Notes under the pieces: model-generated
Database searches by the model: none
What the model was told of the DNA's origin: nothing
What the model saw: the letters and a program-made list of their open reading frames with translations, nothing else
Shown here: positions 1 through 7,017 of the stretch, piece by piece
Position numbering within the stretch: position 1 is the first letter of the stretch
How the letters are laid out: every line of letters begins with the position of its first letter
Program-made: the position numbers and the translations under genes
DNA from: CAG-103 sp905215475
Lineage (GTDB): Bacteria > Bacillota > Clostridia > Oscillospirales > Oscillospiraceae
DNA: 64,000 bases
Reading direction: 5' to 3'
Assembly (NCBI GenBank): GCA_905215475.1
Contig: CAJMPW010000007.1
Span: 39,010 to 103,009 of the forward strand

Positions 1-1041
1 AAGCTGCAGACGCTTGCAGACGGGCTGTCAGAGCAGGAGGCAAAGCTGCAGCAGCAGCACGATGCGATCCGGGCCGGTGAGACCGACTGCGCCGCGCGTG
101 CCGCGCGCTGCGATGAACTGGACGCCGCCGCAGCCAACCGTGCAGCCGAGCTGCCGCACGCGGACAGCAATGCGGCGAAGACCGCGCTCACACAGGCACA
201 GACGCAGCATGAGGCGCTGCGGCAGGCACTTGACACGGCGCAAAAGCAGCACGCTGCGGCGCAGGCCAAGTGCGCGCAGCTGCGCGGAAAGATCGCCACG
301 CTGCACACGCAGACAGACGCCGCACAGGCGGCGGACATCGCCGCGCTGCAAGCGCAGTGTGATGCGCTCAGCGCGCGCACCGACGCGCTGCAAGCGCAGA
401 TGAACGCCCTCGACACGCGGCTGCAGCAAAACCGCACGGCGCGCGCCAAGCTCGACACGCAGCGGCAGGAATACGACGCTGCGCACGAGCGCTGGCAATG
501 GGTGCACGCGCTGGCGGCGACCGCGAACGGCGCCATCCCCGGACAGGAGAAGATCACGCTCGAGGCGTTTTTGCAGGCCGCGTATTTCGACCGCATCCTC
601 GGGCGCGCGAACACGCGCCTGCTCATCATGTCCGGCGGGCAGTACGAGCTGCGCCGCTGCGAGCGTGCGGGCGACAACCGCAGCCAGACCGGGCTGGAGC
701 TCGAGGTCGTCGACCACTACAACGGCACGGCGCGCAGCGTCAAGACGCTCTCCGGCGGCGAGACGTTTGCCGCCTCCCTGTCGCTGGCGCTCGGTCTGTC
801 AGACGAGGTGCAGTCGAGCGCCGGCGGCGTGCAGCTCGAGGCGATGTTCGTCGACGAGGGCTTCGGCTCGCTCGACAGCGAGGCGCTGCAGCAGGCGCTG
901 ACCGCGCTCGTGGGCGTGTCGGGCGGCTGCCGGATCGTGGGCATCATCTCCCACGTCGCGGAGCTCAAGGAGCGCATCGACCGGCAGATCATCGTCACCA
1001 AAGACCGCAGCGGCGGCAGCCGCGTGCAGGTGCAGGCATAA
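1..1041 (+). CDS. sbcC: Exonuclease SbcC, C-terminal part (5' truncated by window edge)
   Basis: The reading frame is open from base 1 to the TAA at 1039-1041 and gives 346 residues, about the last third of an SbcC/Rad50-type protein. Residues 1-150 are a Gln/Ala-rich heptad-like coiled coil. The C-terminal ATPase lobe follows, with the ABC signature LSGGETFAASLSLALGL and a Walker B stretch MFVDEGFGSLD, ending in a D-loop/H-loop (IISHVAELKERI). SbcC pairs with the nuclease SbcD to open and cut hairpins and protein-blocked DNA ends. An upstream sbcD is expected but lies outside the window. The family call is firm because the signature and Walker B are both intact. Confidence 0.93.
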   Translation, partial: KLQTLADGLSEQEAKLQQQHDAIRAGETDCAARAARCDELDAAAANRAAELPHADSNAAKTALTQAQTQHEALRQALDTAQKQHAAAQAKCAQLRGKIATLHTQTDAAQAADIAALQAQCDALSARTDALQAQMNALDTRLQQNRTARAKLDTQRQEYDAAHERWQWVHALAATANGAIPGQEKITLEAFLQAAYFDRILGRANTRLLIMSGGQYELRRCERAGDNRSQTGLELEVVDHYNGTARSVKTLSGGETFAASLSLALGLSDEVQSSAGGVQLEAMFVDEGFGSLDSEALQQALTALVGVSGGCRIVGIISHVAELKERIDRQIIVTKDRSGGSRVQVQA

Positions 1042-1050
1042 CGATGCAAA

Positions 1051-1083
1051 AAAACGTCCCCGGCAGCTTCGGCTGCCGGGGAC
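1051..1083 (-). terminator. Rho-independent terminator for the zinc-ribbon gene
   Basis: A 12-bp GC-rich stem at 1056-1067/1072-1083 closes a TTCG tetraloop. On the minus strand it runs directly into an uninterrupted T tract (the A run at 1048-1054), so it ends the minus-strand gene at 1100-2056. It may also stop sbcC, but the plus-strand T tract is weak. Confidence 0.8.
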
Positions 1084-1099
1084 GGTGTTGTTTCAGAGA

Positions 1100-2056
1100 T
1101 CAGTCCAAAACAAACAGCAGATACCATTTGCCGCTGACCTGCACAAATTCAAAGTAGAAGTCCTCGTCGGCGCCGCTTGCATACGTCACATCACAGGCGA
1201 CGACAAGGTTGTCGTCGATGCGCACATCCAGCGCCCACTCCAGCTGGGTCAGATCCTCTTTGTCGAGCTGGTCGGAATCATAGATATCATAGTCATCAAT
1301 CGTTCGCCCATAGTCGCTGTACCAGTCGTCGAGCTCTTCGATCGCCTCCTCGACGGTGAGCAGGCCATCCTCCTCATCATCCCGCATGAAGGCGACCGCC
1401 TCCGGCAGGAAGATCTTGTTCATGCCGCTGATATCGTCTTTGGAAAAATACGTGAAGTAACGCTCCAGAAGCTGATCCACGTCCGCATTCCCGGTCGTAC
1501 CATGGCTGCCGCCGCTCGCGGCAAAAAGACCGATGAGGACCGCCGCGACCACGACCAGCGCGGCAAAGCCGCACAGCAGACCGATGAGCAGCTTTTTCGG
1601 CTTGCGCTTGGCGCCGATCTCCGGCGAGGAGACCGCGCCGCCGGGCGCAGCACCGTACCACTCCGGCGCGGCTGCGGGCATTTCGGGCGCGAGCGTGCCG
1701 CAGACAGTGCAAAAACGCGCGCCGGGATTCAGGCGGCTGCCGCAGTGCGGGCAGATGCCCGGAATGCAGGAAGCGGCCGTGTCCTGCCGGGGCGGCACGG
1801 ACTGCGCCGGGTCGGGACGCTCCGGAACGGGCGCACCGCAGTTGGTGCAAAAGCGCATACCGTCCTCAAGCGGTGCGCCGCATTGCGCGCACGTGCGCGG
1901 GGTGCTGCAAGCATTCTGCGCGGCGTTGCCCGCAGGATATTGCGCCGGCTGATAGGGCTGCTGCGGGGGGAGCGAATGCTCGGGCAGCATCGCGCCGCAG
2001 ACGCGGCAGATGACGGCGCTGTCAGACAGCTGCGCGCCGCATTTTGGGCAGATCAT
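1100..2056 (-). CDS. Zinc-ribbon membrane protein with extracytoplasmic NTF2-like domain
   Basis: 318 residues. The first 125 contain three CxxC...CxxC zinc-ribbon pairs (starting MICPKCGA, TCAQCGA and ICPHCGS) joined by Pro/Gln-rich linkers. A basic KRKPKK segment precedes one transmembrane helix at about 154-177. The C-terminal 140 residues are acidic and end in FVQVSGKWYLLFVLD, the type of ending seen in NTF2-like/DUF4878-type extracytoplasmic domains. The zinc ribbons should be cytoplasmic and the C-terminus outside. The architecture is common in Firmicutes but has no assigned function. It has its own promoter (2096-2124) and terminator, so it is monocistronic. The protein at 49301-50239 has a related plan with one ribbon. 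Confidence 0.75.
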   Translation of the reverse strand: MICPKCGAQLSDSAVICRVCGAMLPEHSLPPQQPYQPAQYPAGNAAQNACSTPRTCAQCGAPLEDGMRFCTNCGAPVPERPDPAQSVPPRQDTAASCIPGICPHCGSRLNPGARFCTVCGTLAPEMPAAAPEWYGAAPGGAVSSPEIGAKRKPKKLLIGLLCGFAALVVVAAVLIGLFAASGGSHGTTGNADVDQLLERYFTYFSKDDISGMNKIFLPEAVAFMRDDEEDGLLTVEEAIEELDDWYSDYGRTIDDYDIYDSDQLDKEDLTQLEWALDVRIDDNLVVACDVTYASGADEDFYFEFVQVSGKWYLLFVLD

Positions 2057-2095
2057 GGCAAGACCTCTTTTCTTTATCTATATTCGGATGATTCT

Positions 2096-2124
2096 ATTGT
2101 AACATCCGCCTTTCAATTTTACAA
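2096..2124 (-). promoter_or_regulatory. Promoter of the zinc-ribbon gene
   Basis: On the minus strand TTGTAA (2119-2124) and TACAAT (2096-2101) are separated by 17 bp. The -35 box overlaps the -35 box of the divergent plus-strand promoter at 2118-2146. Confidence 0.6.
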
Positions 2125-2146
2125 TCCATTCTTTGCGTGGTATACT
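2118..2146 (+). promoter_or_regulatory. Promoter of the split-barrel protein gene
   Basis: TTTACA (2118-2123), 17-bp spacer, TATACT (2141-2146). It shares its -35 region with the divergent minus-strand promoter, so the two should compete for RNA polymerase. Confidence 0.6.
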
Positions 2147-2179
2147 CTGGGCAGGATTCTATTTCTGGAGGCAAAGCAT

Positions 2180-2899
2180 ATGAACATCACCGCCATCATC
2201 TATGACGCCGCCGTGCGCAAAACGGCCTACATCCTCGGCACGGTCATCGGCAACTGCAAGCTCTTCCCGGCCGAGCGCGCGCCGCGCGACTGGAGCGGAT
2301 ACGCAAATGTCATCACCGTCGCCGCCGGGGAGGGCGGTCCGGTCGTGACCGCCGGCGTGCAAAAGCGCGTGACCTTCCGCCCGAAGGGCGAGGACGAGAC
2401 CGTCGCCGCCGCCGAGCTGATCGCCAAGGCCTTCTGTCCGCCGGAGGCGCCCATGCCGACGGACGCGCTCAAGGCGCGCATCGACGACTTTCTGACCGCA
2501 CACAACACGCTCGCACTTGCGACCGGCTGCGGCAACTGGGTGCGGTGCACCCCGCTGGAATATCTGCGCGTGAACGGCGCGCTCTACATCCTCACCGAGG
2601 GCGGTCTGAAATTCAAGGGCATCTGGTGGAACGGCGCGATCTCCGCCGCCGTGTACGACAGCTACGACGGCATGGACTCGCTCGCCGGGCTGCAGATGAC
2701 GGGCAAGGCCGTCTACATCGACCCGCTGAGCGACGAGTACCGCAGCGTGATCGAGGCGCGCGGCGTGCAGCTGCAGCAGCTGCAGCAGATGCCCGCCATG
2801 CTGCACGCGGTGCGTCTGGACATCACGCGCTACGAGCTGCTCGACGGTGCGCTGCGCAGCGAAGGCTATGCCGCGCGGCAGGTGCTGTCGCTGGTCTGA
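2180..2899 (+). CDS. Putative flavin/pyridoxamine-5'-phosphate-oxidase-like split-barrel protein
   Basis: 239 residues from the ATG at 2180, preceded by GGAGG at 2167-2171. The frame is open further upstream, but only this start has a ribosome-binding site. Residues 1-90 look like a small alpha/beta domain. Residues 95-200 (NTLALATGCGNWVRCTPLEY through LQMTGKAVYI) match the pattern of PNPOx-like FMN-binding split barrels, in which a strand-turn-strand around TPLEY and a later TGKA strand line the flavin site. No substrate can be read from sequence. The closest common annotation would be a pyridoxamine 5'-phosphate oxidase family protein; the N-terminal domain stays unassigned. Confidence 0.6.
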   Translation: MNITAIIYDAAVRKTAYILGTVIGNCKLFPAERAPRDWSGYANVITVAAGEGGPVVTAGVQKRVTFRPKGEDETVAAAELIAKAFCPPEAPMPTDALKARIDDFLTAHNTLALATGCGNWVRCTPLEYLRVNGALYILTEGGLKFKGIWWNGAISAAVYDSYDGMDSLAGLQMTGKAVYIDPLSDEYRSVIEARGVQLQQLQQMPAMLHAVRLDITRYELLDGALRSEGYAARQVLSLV

Positions 2900-2900
2900 C

Positions 2901-2928
2901 TTGATAATTGCCCCGTTTGTGGTACAAT
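2901..2928 (+). promoter_or_regulatory. Promoter of murI
   Basis: TTGATA (2901-2906), 16-bp spacer, TACAAT (2923-2928), starting right after the stop codon of the preceding gene. Confidence 0.65.
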
Positions 2929-2968
2929 GGTGGCATTCTGTGCTGATTTTTGAAAGGAGGTGCGCGTG

Positions 2969-3736
2969 ATGGAGCGAACGGAGCTGCCCGTGGCGGTGTT
3001 TGACTCCGGTCTCGGCGGCATCAGCGTCCTGCGCGCACTCGTGCGGCGGATGCCGGGAGAGGACTTTTTGTACTTCGGCGACTCGGCAAACGCGCCCTAC
3101 GGCGTGCGCCCGGTCGCGGAGGTGCGTGAGCTGACGCAGAGCGTCATCGCCAGGCTGTATGCGCACGGCATCAAGGCCGCCGTCATCGCCTGCAACACGG
3201 CCACAAGCGCCGCCGTCGGCACACTGCGCGCCGCTTTTTCGGACATCCCGGTCATCGGCATCGAGCCGGCGCTCAAGCCCGCCGCGGCGCAGCACCGGCA
3301 CGTGCTCGTGCTGGCCACGCCCCTGACGCTGCGGGAGGAGAAATTCGCGGCGCTCATGCGCCAGTGCGCCGACAGCGCCGAGATCCTGCCGCTGCCGTGC
3401 CCGGAATTGGTCGAGTTTGTCGAGCGCGGCGAGCTCGACTCCCCCGCGCTCACGACATATCTGGCGCGGCAGCTCGGTCCCTATGCCGGGCGCGTGGACG
3501 CGGTCGTGCTCGGCTGCACGCATTTTCCGTTTGCCCGCCGCGCGATCCGCGCCGCACTCGGCGGCAACGTCGCGCTCTACGACGGCAGCGACGGCACGGC
3601 GCGCGAAACGCAGCGTCAGCTCGTGCGCCGCGGCTGGATCCGCGGCGGCACGCACGGCATCGTCACACTGGAAAACAGCCTCCCGTCGGAGCTGCCGCTC
3701 AGCCGCAGGCTGCTCGACCTGCCCGCGGAGGACTGA
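2969..3736 (+). CDS. murI: Glutamate racemase
   Basis: 255 residues. It interconverts L- and D-glutamate to supply D-Glu for peptidoglycan. Both catalytic cysteines are present in the standard contexts: Cys75 in ACNTATSA and Cys183 in GCTHFPF (with His185). The N-terminal substrate motif VFDSGLGGISVL and FGDSANAPYG are also intact. AAAGGAGG at 2953-2960 supports the ATG at 2969 (8-nt spacing); GTG at 2966 is possible, and the earlier in-frame GTG at 2960 overlaps the Shine-Dalgarno. The MBL-fold gene follows after 5 nt, so the two are probably co-transcribed. Confidence 0.95.
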   Translation: MERTELPVAVFDSGLGGISVLRALVRRMPGEDFLYFGDSANAPYGVRPVAEVRELTQSVIARLYAHGIKAAVIACNTATSAAVGTLRAAFSDIPVIGIEPALKPAAAQHRHVLVLATPLTLREEKFAALMRQCADSAEILPLPCPELVEFVERGELDSPALTTYLARQLGPYAGRVDAVVLGCTHFPFARRAIRAALGGNVALYDGSDGTARETQRQLVRRGWIRGGTHGIVTLENSLPSELPLSRRLLDLPAED

Positions 3737-3741
3737 GCCGT

Positions 3742-4398
3742 ATGCAGATCCAACGTATCCCCTTCCCGCCGATCGGCTCAAATATGTACATCGTCACGCA
3801 GGGGCGCGACGCGATCGTGCTCGACCCGTGGCCGGACGCCGAGACGATGGCGCGGCTGCAGGGCTATCGGGTGCTGCTGGTGCTCACGCACGAGCACGTC
3901 GACCACATCTCCGGCCTCGGCCGGATGCAGCGCGCGCTCTCGGCGCGCACCCTCTGGCAGGATCACTGCACCGCCTGGCTGCGCAACCCCGGCAACACGA
4001 CGCCCGTGCTGCTCGCGGCGCTGAGCGTGTCACGCGGCGCGCAGGCACGCGATTTTCTGCGCGAGCTGCACCTCAAGACCGAGACCTACGAGCCCGACAT
4101 GACCTTTGCCGAGCGCGTCTCGCTCGACTGGGGCGCGCTGCACATCGAGGGCTACGCCACGCCCGGGCACTCACGCGGCAGCGCGTGCTACCGCATCGGC
4201 ACACAGGCGTTTTTCAGCGGCGACACGATCGTGCCCGGCTGCGCGGTCATCACGCGGCTGCGCGGCGGTGACGCTGCCGTGCTCGGTGCGCAGACCGTGC
4301 CGTTTTTGCGCACGCTGCCGCCCGAGCTCACGCTCTACCCCGGTCACGGGCGGTGCGGCATGACCCTCGGTGAGGGGCTTGCGGACATCAGCTGGTGA
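3742..4398 (+). CDS. MBL-fold metallo-hydrolase (glyoxalase II-like)
   Basis: 218 residues with the full metallo-beta-lactamase fold signature: THEHVDH (metal ligands His50, His52, Asp54, His55), ATPGHSRGS, FSGDTIVPG and YPGHG near the C-terminus. This is the dinuclear-metal site of glyoxalase II/YcbL-type hydrolases, which usually act on thioesters such as acylglutathione analogues. It lies 5 nt downstream of murI and is probably translated from the same mRNA. The substrate cannot be deduced. Confidence 0.88.
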   Translation: MQIQRIPFPPIGSNMYIVTQGRDAIVLDPWPDAETMARLQGYRVLLVLTHEHVDHISGLGRMQRALSARTLWQDHCTAWLRNPGNTTPVLLAALSVSRGAQARDFLRELHLKTETYEPDMTFAERVSLDWGALHIEGYATPGHSRGSACYRIGTQAFFSGDTIVPGCAVITRLRGGDAAVLGAQTVPFLRTLPPELTLYPGHGRCGMTLGEGLADISW

Positions 4399-4484
4399 AA
4401 AACCGTGCAGTTTTGCGGCACACGCGGCATTTCGCACGCCTGTGTGCAAAATGCGCAGATGCCTCGCTTTGTCACAAGTGAGGC

Positions 4485-4513
4485 TTGACATTTGTGAGAA
4501 TATTTGTTAGACT
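4485..4513 (+). promoter_or_regulatory. Promoter of an unassigned short transcript upstream of the rplJL leader
   Basis: TTGACA (4485-4490), 17-bp spacer, TAGACT (4508-4513). No open reading frame with a ribosome-binding site follows. The next element is the hairpin at 4555-4589. Confidence 0.55.
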
Positions 4514-4519
4514 GACCAT

Positions 4520-4592
4520 AGCAGTTTAGGGTAAAAGTTTTTTGTGGGATTTTTGAGATGGCCTCCGGTACTCCTCCGGGGGCCATCTCGTC
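4520..4592 (+). ncRNA. Candidate short RNA or upstream leader ending in a hairpin
   Basis: A transcript started near 4520 would run into the stem GAGATGGCC (4555-4563) / GGCCATCTC (4581-4589), which is followed by the weak T-rich TCTTTC. It carries no convincing coding sequence. It could be a stand-alone small RNA or an attenuated upstream start for rplJL. The rest of the 4399-4640 gap shows nothing else I can name. Confidence 0.3.
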
Positions 4593-4640
4593 TTTCAGCC
4601 GCGCATCCGCAGAAAAACACATTTTTGCCCGCAAAAATGC

Positions 4641-4669
4641 TTGACACGCGCATTACCATCTGGTATTAT
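4641..4669 (+). promoter_or_regulatory. Main promoter of rplJ-rplL
   Basis: TTGACA (4641-4646), exactly 17 bp, TATTAT (4664-4669): the best sigma-A match in this region, placing the start near 4676, just ahead of the L10-type leader. Confidence 0.8.
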
Positions 4670-4679
4670 GTTGGAGCGC

Positions 4680-4785
4680 TCCAAAGACAGCAGGTGGCTT
4701 GACCGCGGAAATCCTGCCGAGGATGCATCTATCACGATGTTTCTATTCTGTTTCCGGGGCTTTGGCCGCGGGAATTTTTTTTGGG
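4680..4785 (+). promoter_or_regulatory. Ribosomal protein L10 leader (autoregulatory mRNA structure)
   Basis: The segment contains GACAGCAGGTG (4686-4696) and ATCCTGCCGAGG (4711-4722). These are the hallmark paired sequences of the L10 leader, in which GCAGG pairs with CCTGC to mimic the L10-L12 binding site on 23S rRNA. A bulged GC-rich hairpin (4753-4773) followed by eight T residues (about 4774-4783) can act as the attenuating terminator. Family knowledge: excess L10(L12)4 binds this leader and lowers rplJL expression. The identification rests on these motifs and on the position directly upstream of rplJ. Confidence 0.75.
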
Positions 4786-4818
4786 CGTGTATCTTTCACA
4801 CGGAGGTGAAAACACACT

Positions 4819-5367
4819 ATGCCGAACGCAAAAGTTCTCAGTGAGAAGCAGGCGATCGTCGCCGCTCTGGCTGAACGGCTCAACGGCGCCAGCGCCGGCG
4901 TGTTCATCGACTACAAGGGTATCACCGTCGATGAAGACACCAAGCTGCGCAGCGAGCTGCGTCAGAATGACGTGGAGTATTCCGTCGTCAAAAACACCCT
5001 GACCCGCTTTGCGCTCAAGGACGCCGGTCTCGAGGCTATGAGTGATCTGCTCAATGGTACGACTTCGCTCGCTACCAGCACGGCAGACCCGATCGTCCCG
5101 ATCCGCATGATCCACGACATGAGCGAGAAGATGGCGAAGGACAATAAGTTCATCGTCAAGGGCGCGTTCCTTGAGGGCAAGGTCCTCAGTGACGCTGAGA
5201 TCGCGGAGATCGCGCAGCTCCAGAATAAGGACGCGCTGTACTCCAAGGTCCTGGGCACGATGCTGGCACCCATCACGGGTCTGGCCGTTTGCCTGAACCA
5301 GGTCGTCGAGCAGATGGGCGGTGCTGCCGCACCGGCTGCCGAGGCCGAAGCTCCCGCCGCCGAATAA
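4819..5367 (+). CDS. rplJ: 50S ribosomal protein L10
   Basis: 182 residues starting MPNAKVLSEKQAIVAALAE, the typical L10 N-terminus, with a start preceded by CGGAGGTG. L10 forms the base of the L7/L12 stalk and binds 23S rRNA near the GTPase centre. The C-terminal 15 residues are an Ala/Pro/Glu tail, slightly longer than usual for the family. rplL follows after 39 nt. The usual upstream partners rplK-rplA are not adjacent here. Confidence 0.97.
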   Translation: MPNAKVLSEKQAIVAALAERLNGASAGVFIDYKGITVDEDTKLRSELRQNDVEYSVVKNTLTRFALKDAGLEAMSDLLNGTTSLATSTADPIVPIRMIHDMSEKMAKDNKFIVKGAFLEGKVLSDAEIAEIAQLQNKDALYSKVLGTMLAPITGLAVCLNQVVEQMGGAAAPAAEAEAPAAE

Positions 5368-5406
5368 GGCGACCACTTCACTTAACTATTTAGGAGGAAA
5401 ATTACC

Positions 5407-5781
5407 ATGGCTAGCGAAAAAGTCACTGCTATGATCGAAGAGATCAAGGCTATGTCCGTCCTCGAGCTGTCCGAGCTCGTGCACGAGATCGAAGATGTGT
5501 TCGGCGTTTCCGCCGCTGCTGCTGTTGCCGCCGCTCCGGTGGCCGGCGCTGCTGCTGCCGCCGAGGAGAAGACCGAGTTTGACGTCGTTCTGACCGGCTT
5601 CGGCGATCAGAAGATCAAGGTCATCAAGGCTGTCCGTGAGATCACCAACCTGGGCCTGGCGGAAGCCAAGGCGAAGGTCGAGGGCATCCCCTGCCCCATC
5701 AAGGAGCAGGTCTCCAAGGACGAGGCCGAGGAGCTCAAGAAGAAGCTCGAGGAAGTCGGCGCTTCTGTCGAACTCAAGTAA
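5407..5781 (+). CDS. rplL: 50S ribosomal protein L7/L12
   Basis: 124 residues with the normal plan: an N-terminal dimerisation helix (residues 1-35), an Ala/Val-rich flexible hinge (about 36-55) and the C-terminal factor-binding domain EEKTEFDVVLTGFGDQKIKV onward, ending VGASVELK. It recruits translational GTPases to the ribosome. The ribosome-binding site AGGAGGAAAA precedes the start. Transcription ends at the hairpin at 5803-5838. Confidence 0.97.
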   Translation: MASEKVTAMIEEIKAMSVLELSELVHEIEDVFGVSAAAAVAAAPVAGAAAAAEEKTEFDVVLTGFGDQKIKVIKAVREITNLGLAEAKAKVEGIPCPIKEQVSKDEAEELKKKLEEVGASVELK

Positions 5782-5802
5782 TCCGGTCTTATATACTGAT
5801 GC

Positions 5803-5839
5803 AAAAAACCTCCGTGCCATCCGGCGCGGAGGTTTTTTG
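5803..5839 (+). terminator. Terminator of rplJ-rplL
   Basis: An A6/T6-flanked stem (AAACCTCCGtGCC paired with GGCgCGGAGGTTT) with a short loop, followed by T residues. It works on the plus strand and could also work in reverse. Confidence 0.85.
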
Positions 5840-5848
5840 CCGCAATGG

Positions 5849-5886
5849 AAAACCGGCGGACAGCAAATCGCTGTCCGCCGGTTTTT
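5849..5886 (-). terminator. Terminator of the lipoprotein operon (minus strand)
   Basis: A 16-bp perfect stem, AAAACCGGCGGACAGC (5849-5864) paired with 5870-5885, with an A/T-rich base. It lies between the convergent rplL and lipoprotein genes and gives a T tract on the minus strand. Confidence 0.8.
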
Positions 5887-5904
5887 GCGTTGCTGCCGCA
5901 GCGC

Positions 5905-6426
5905 TTACGCGCTGAAGCTGACGCTCTTGGCGGCTTCGATGAAGCTCGGTTCATAGGCGTCAAAGTTGTCCTTCTGGGACGCGAACTGCACCATCCAGAA
6001 CCCATCGTCAGACTCGTAGAGAACGGTGAGGTAGCGGTAGGTGACGTTCTGCTCCTCGTTGAGGAAGTCATACAGCAGCGTCGGGTTGCCGTCGATGGGC
6101 TCGCCGTCGACGATCTCTTTGTCTTCATTGGCCCCCTTGACGAACTCGACATACTGCTCGAACGTCACGTCTTCCACGCCGGCTTCGGCAAACTCCGCCT
6201 TCGTCTCATGAAGGGCGAGCACGATCGCCGTTTTCGCAGCATAGCCAACGGTGTAGCCCTCAAGCGATTCCTGGCTAAAGTCGGTCGTGAGCGTGATCTG
6301 CATCCCCTCGGCGTCAAAGGTCTTGGCTTTGGCGTCAAAGGGGTTGGTGCTGCCGGTGCTGCCGCAGCCGGCGAGCATGGCCACAAGAAGCAGCGCGCAG
6401 ACAATGGTCGTAAATGTGCGTTTCAT
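5905..6426 (-). CDS. Putative lipoprotein of unknown function
   Basis: 173 residues with a type II signal peptide: positive MKRT, hydrophobic core and lipobox LAGC (Cys21), so the mature protein should be lipid-anchored outside the membrane. The acidic mature part has no motif I can name. Its alternating strand pattern, with a C-terminal ESDDGFWMVQFAS...SFIEAAKSVSF segment, resembles PsbP/MOG1-like small lipoprotein domains, but this is a weak impression. It is the last gene of a minus-strand unit after the gene at 6468 (41-nt gap) and is closed by the terminator at 5849-5886. Confidence 0.65.
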   Translation of the reverse strand: MKRTFTTIVCALLLVAMLAGCGSTGSTNPFDAKAKTFDAEGMQITLTTDFSQESLEGYTVGYAAKTAIVLALHETKAEFAEAGVEDVTFEQYVEFVKGANEDKEIVDGEPIDGNPTLLYDFLNEEQNVTYRYLTVLYESDDGFWMVQFASQKDNFDAYEPSFIEAAKSVSFSA

Positions 6427-6467
6427 ACTGAGATCTCCTACTCTTTCTTTTGAAATATGACAACGGC

Positions 6468-6989
6468 TTACTGCGCCGGTTTGTCCGTTTTGGGCTGGTA
6501 CTGGTACGGCTCCGGATCGGGCTCGGCATAGCCGGTGGCGATGTCGAACTGCTTGGTCAGCTGCGTGAGACCGAGCTTCGTCACCATGAGCTCACCGTAG
6601 GCGAGGTCATCCTGGAAGCCGTTTTCGCGGCACTCATCCAGACCAGCCTTGGCGTCCTCGAGCTCGGAGACGCACTGCTCGTACAGATCCTCCAGCTTGC
6701 CGAGCGCCGTGACGGCGTCGTCGGTGTTGCCCTCGGCGGGGCAGACGGCCTCAAAGCGGCGGCCGATGCGCACGATCGCGGCATAGCTCGCCTGCAGCAT
6801 CGCCAGCGTGAGCGCGCCGGCCTGTCCGGCGGCCTCGCTCTGCTTCATGCCGGTGATCATGTCCGACACATCCCCGACCCACTGCTTGTGCACGCCCTTG
6901 AGCTGGCTCAGGCGCTCATCGATCTGTGCCGCGGGATGGCGGTTGGCGGAGTAGCCGCCCTTTTTGAGTTTACGGGTCAGACGTTCCAT
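6468..6989 (-). CDS. Hypothetical mostly helical cytoplasmic protein
   Basis: 173 residues from the ATG at 6989, chosen because GGAGGTTG sits 8-10 nt upstream; the longer frame to 7076 overlaps the MFS gene and lacks a ribosome-binding site. The protein is amphipathic and helical throughout, without signal or membrane segments, and ends in a Pro/Tyr-rich tail (EPYQYQPKTDKPAQ). I do not recognise a family. It lies 28 nt after the MFS transporter and 41 nt before the lipoprotein gene, so all three are probably one transcript. Confidence 0.6.
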   Translation of the reverse strand: MERLTRKLKKGGYSANRHPAAQIDERLSQLKGVHKQWVGDVSDMITGMKQSEAAGQAGALTLAMLQASYAAIVRIGRRFEAVCPAEGNTDDAVTALGKLEDLYEQCVSELEDAKAGLDECRENGFQDDLAYGELMVTKLGLTQLTKQFDIATGYAEPDPEPYQYQPKTDKPAQ

Positions 6990-7017
6990 AGTAGCAACCT
7001 CCAAATAGAATTCTTGA

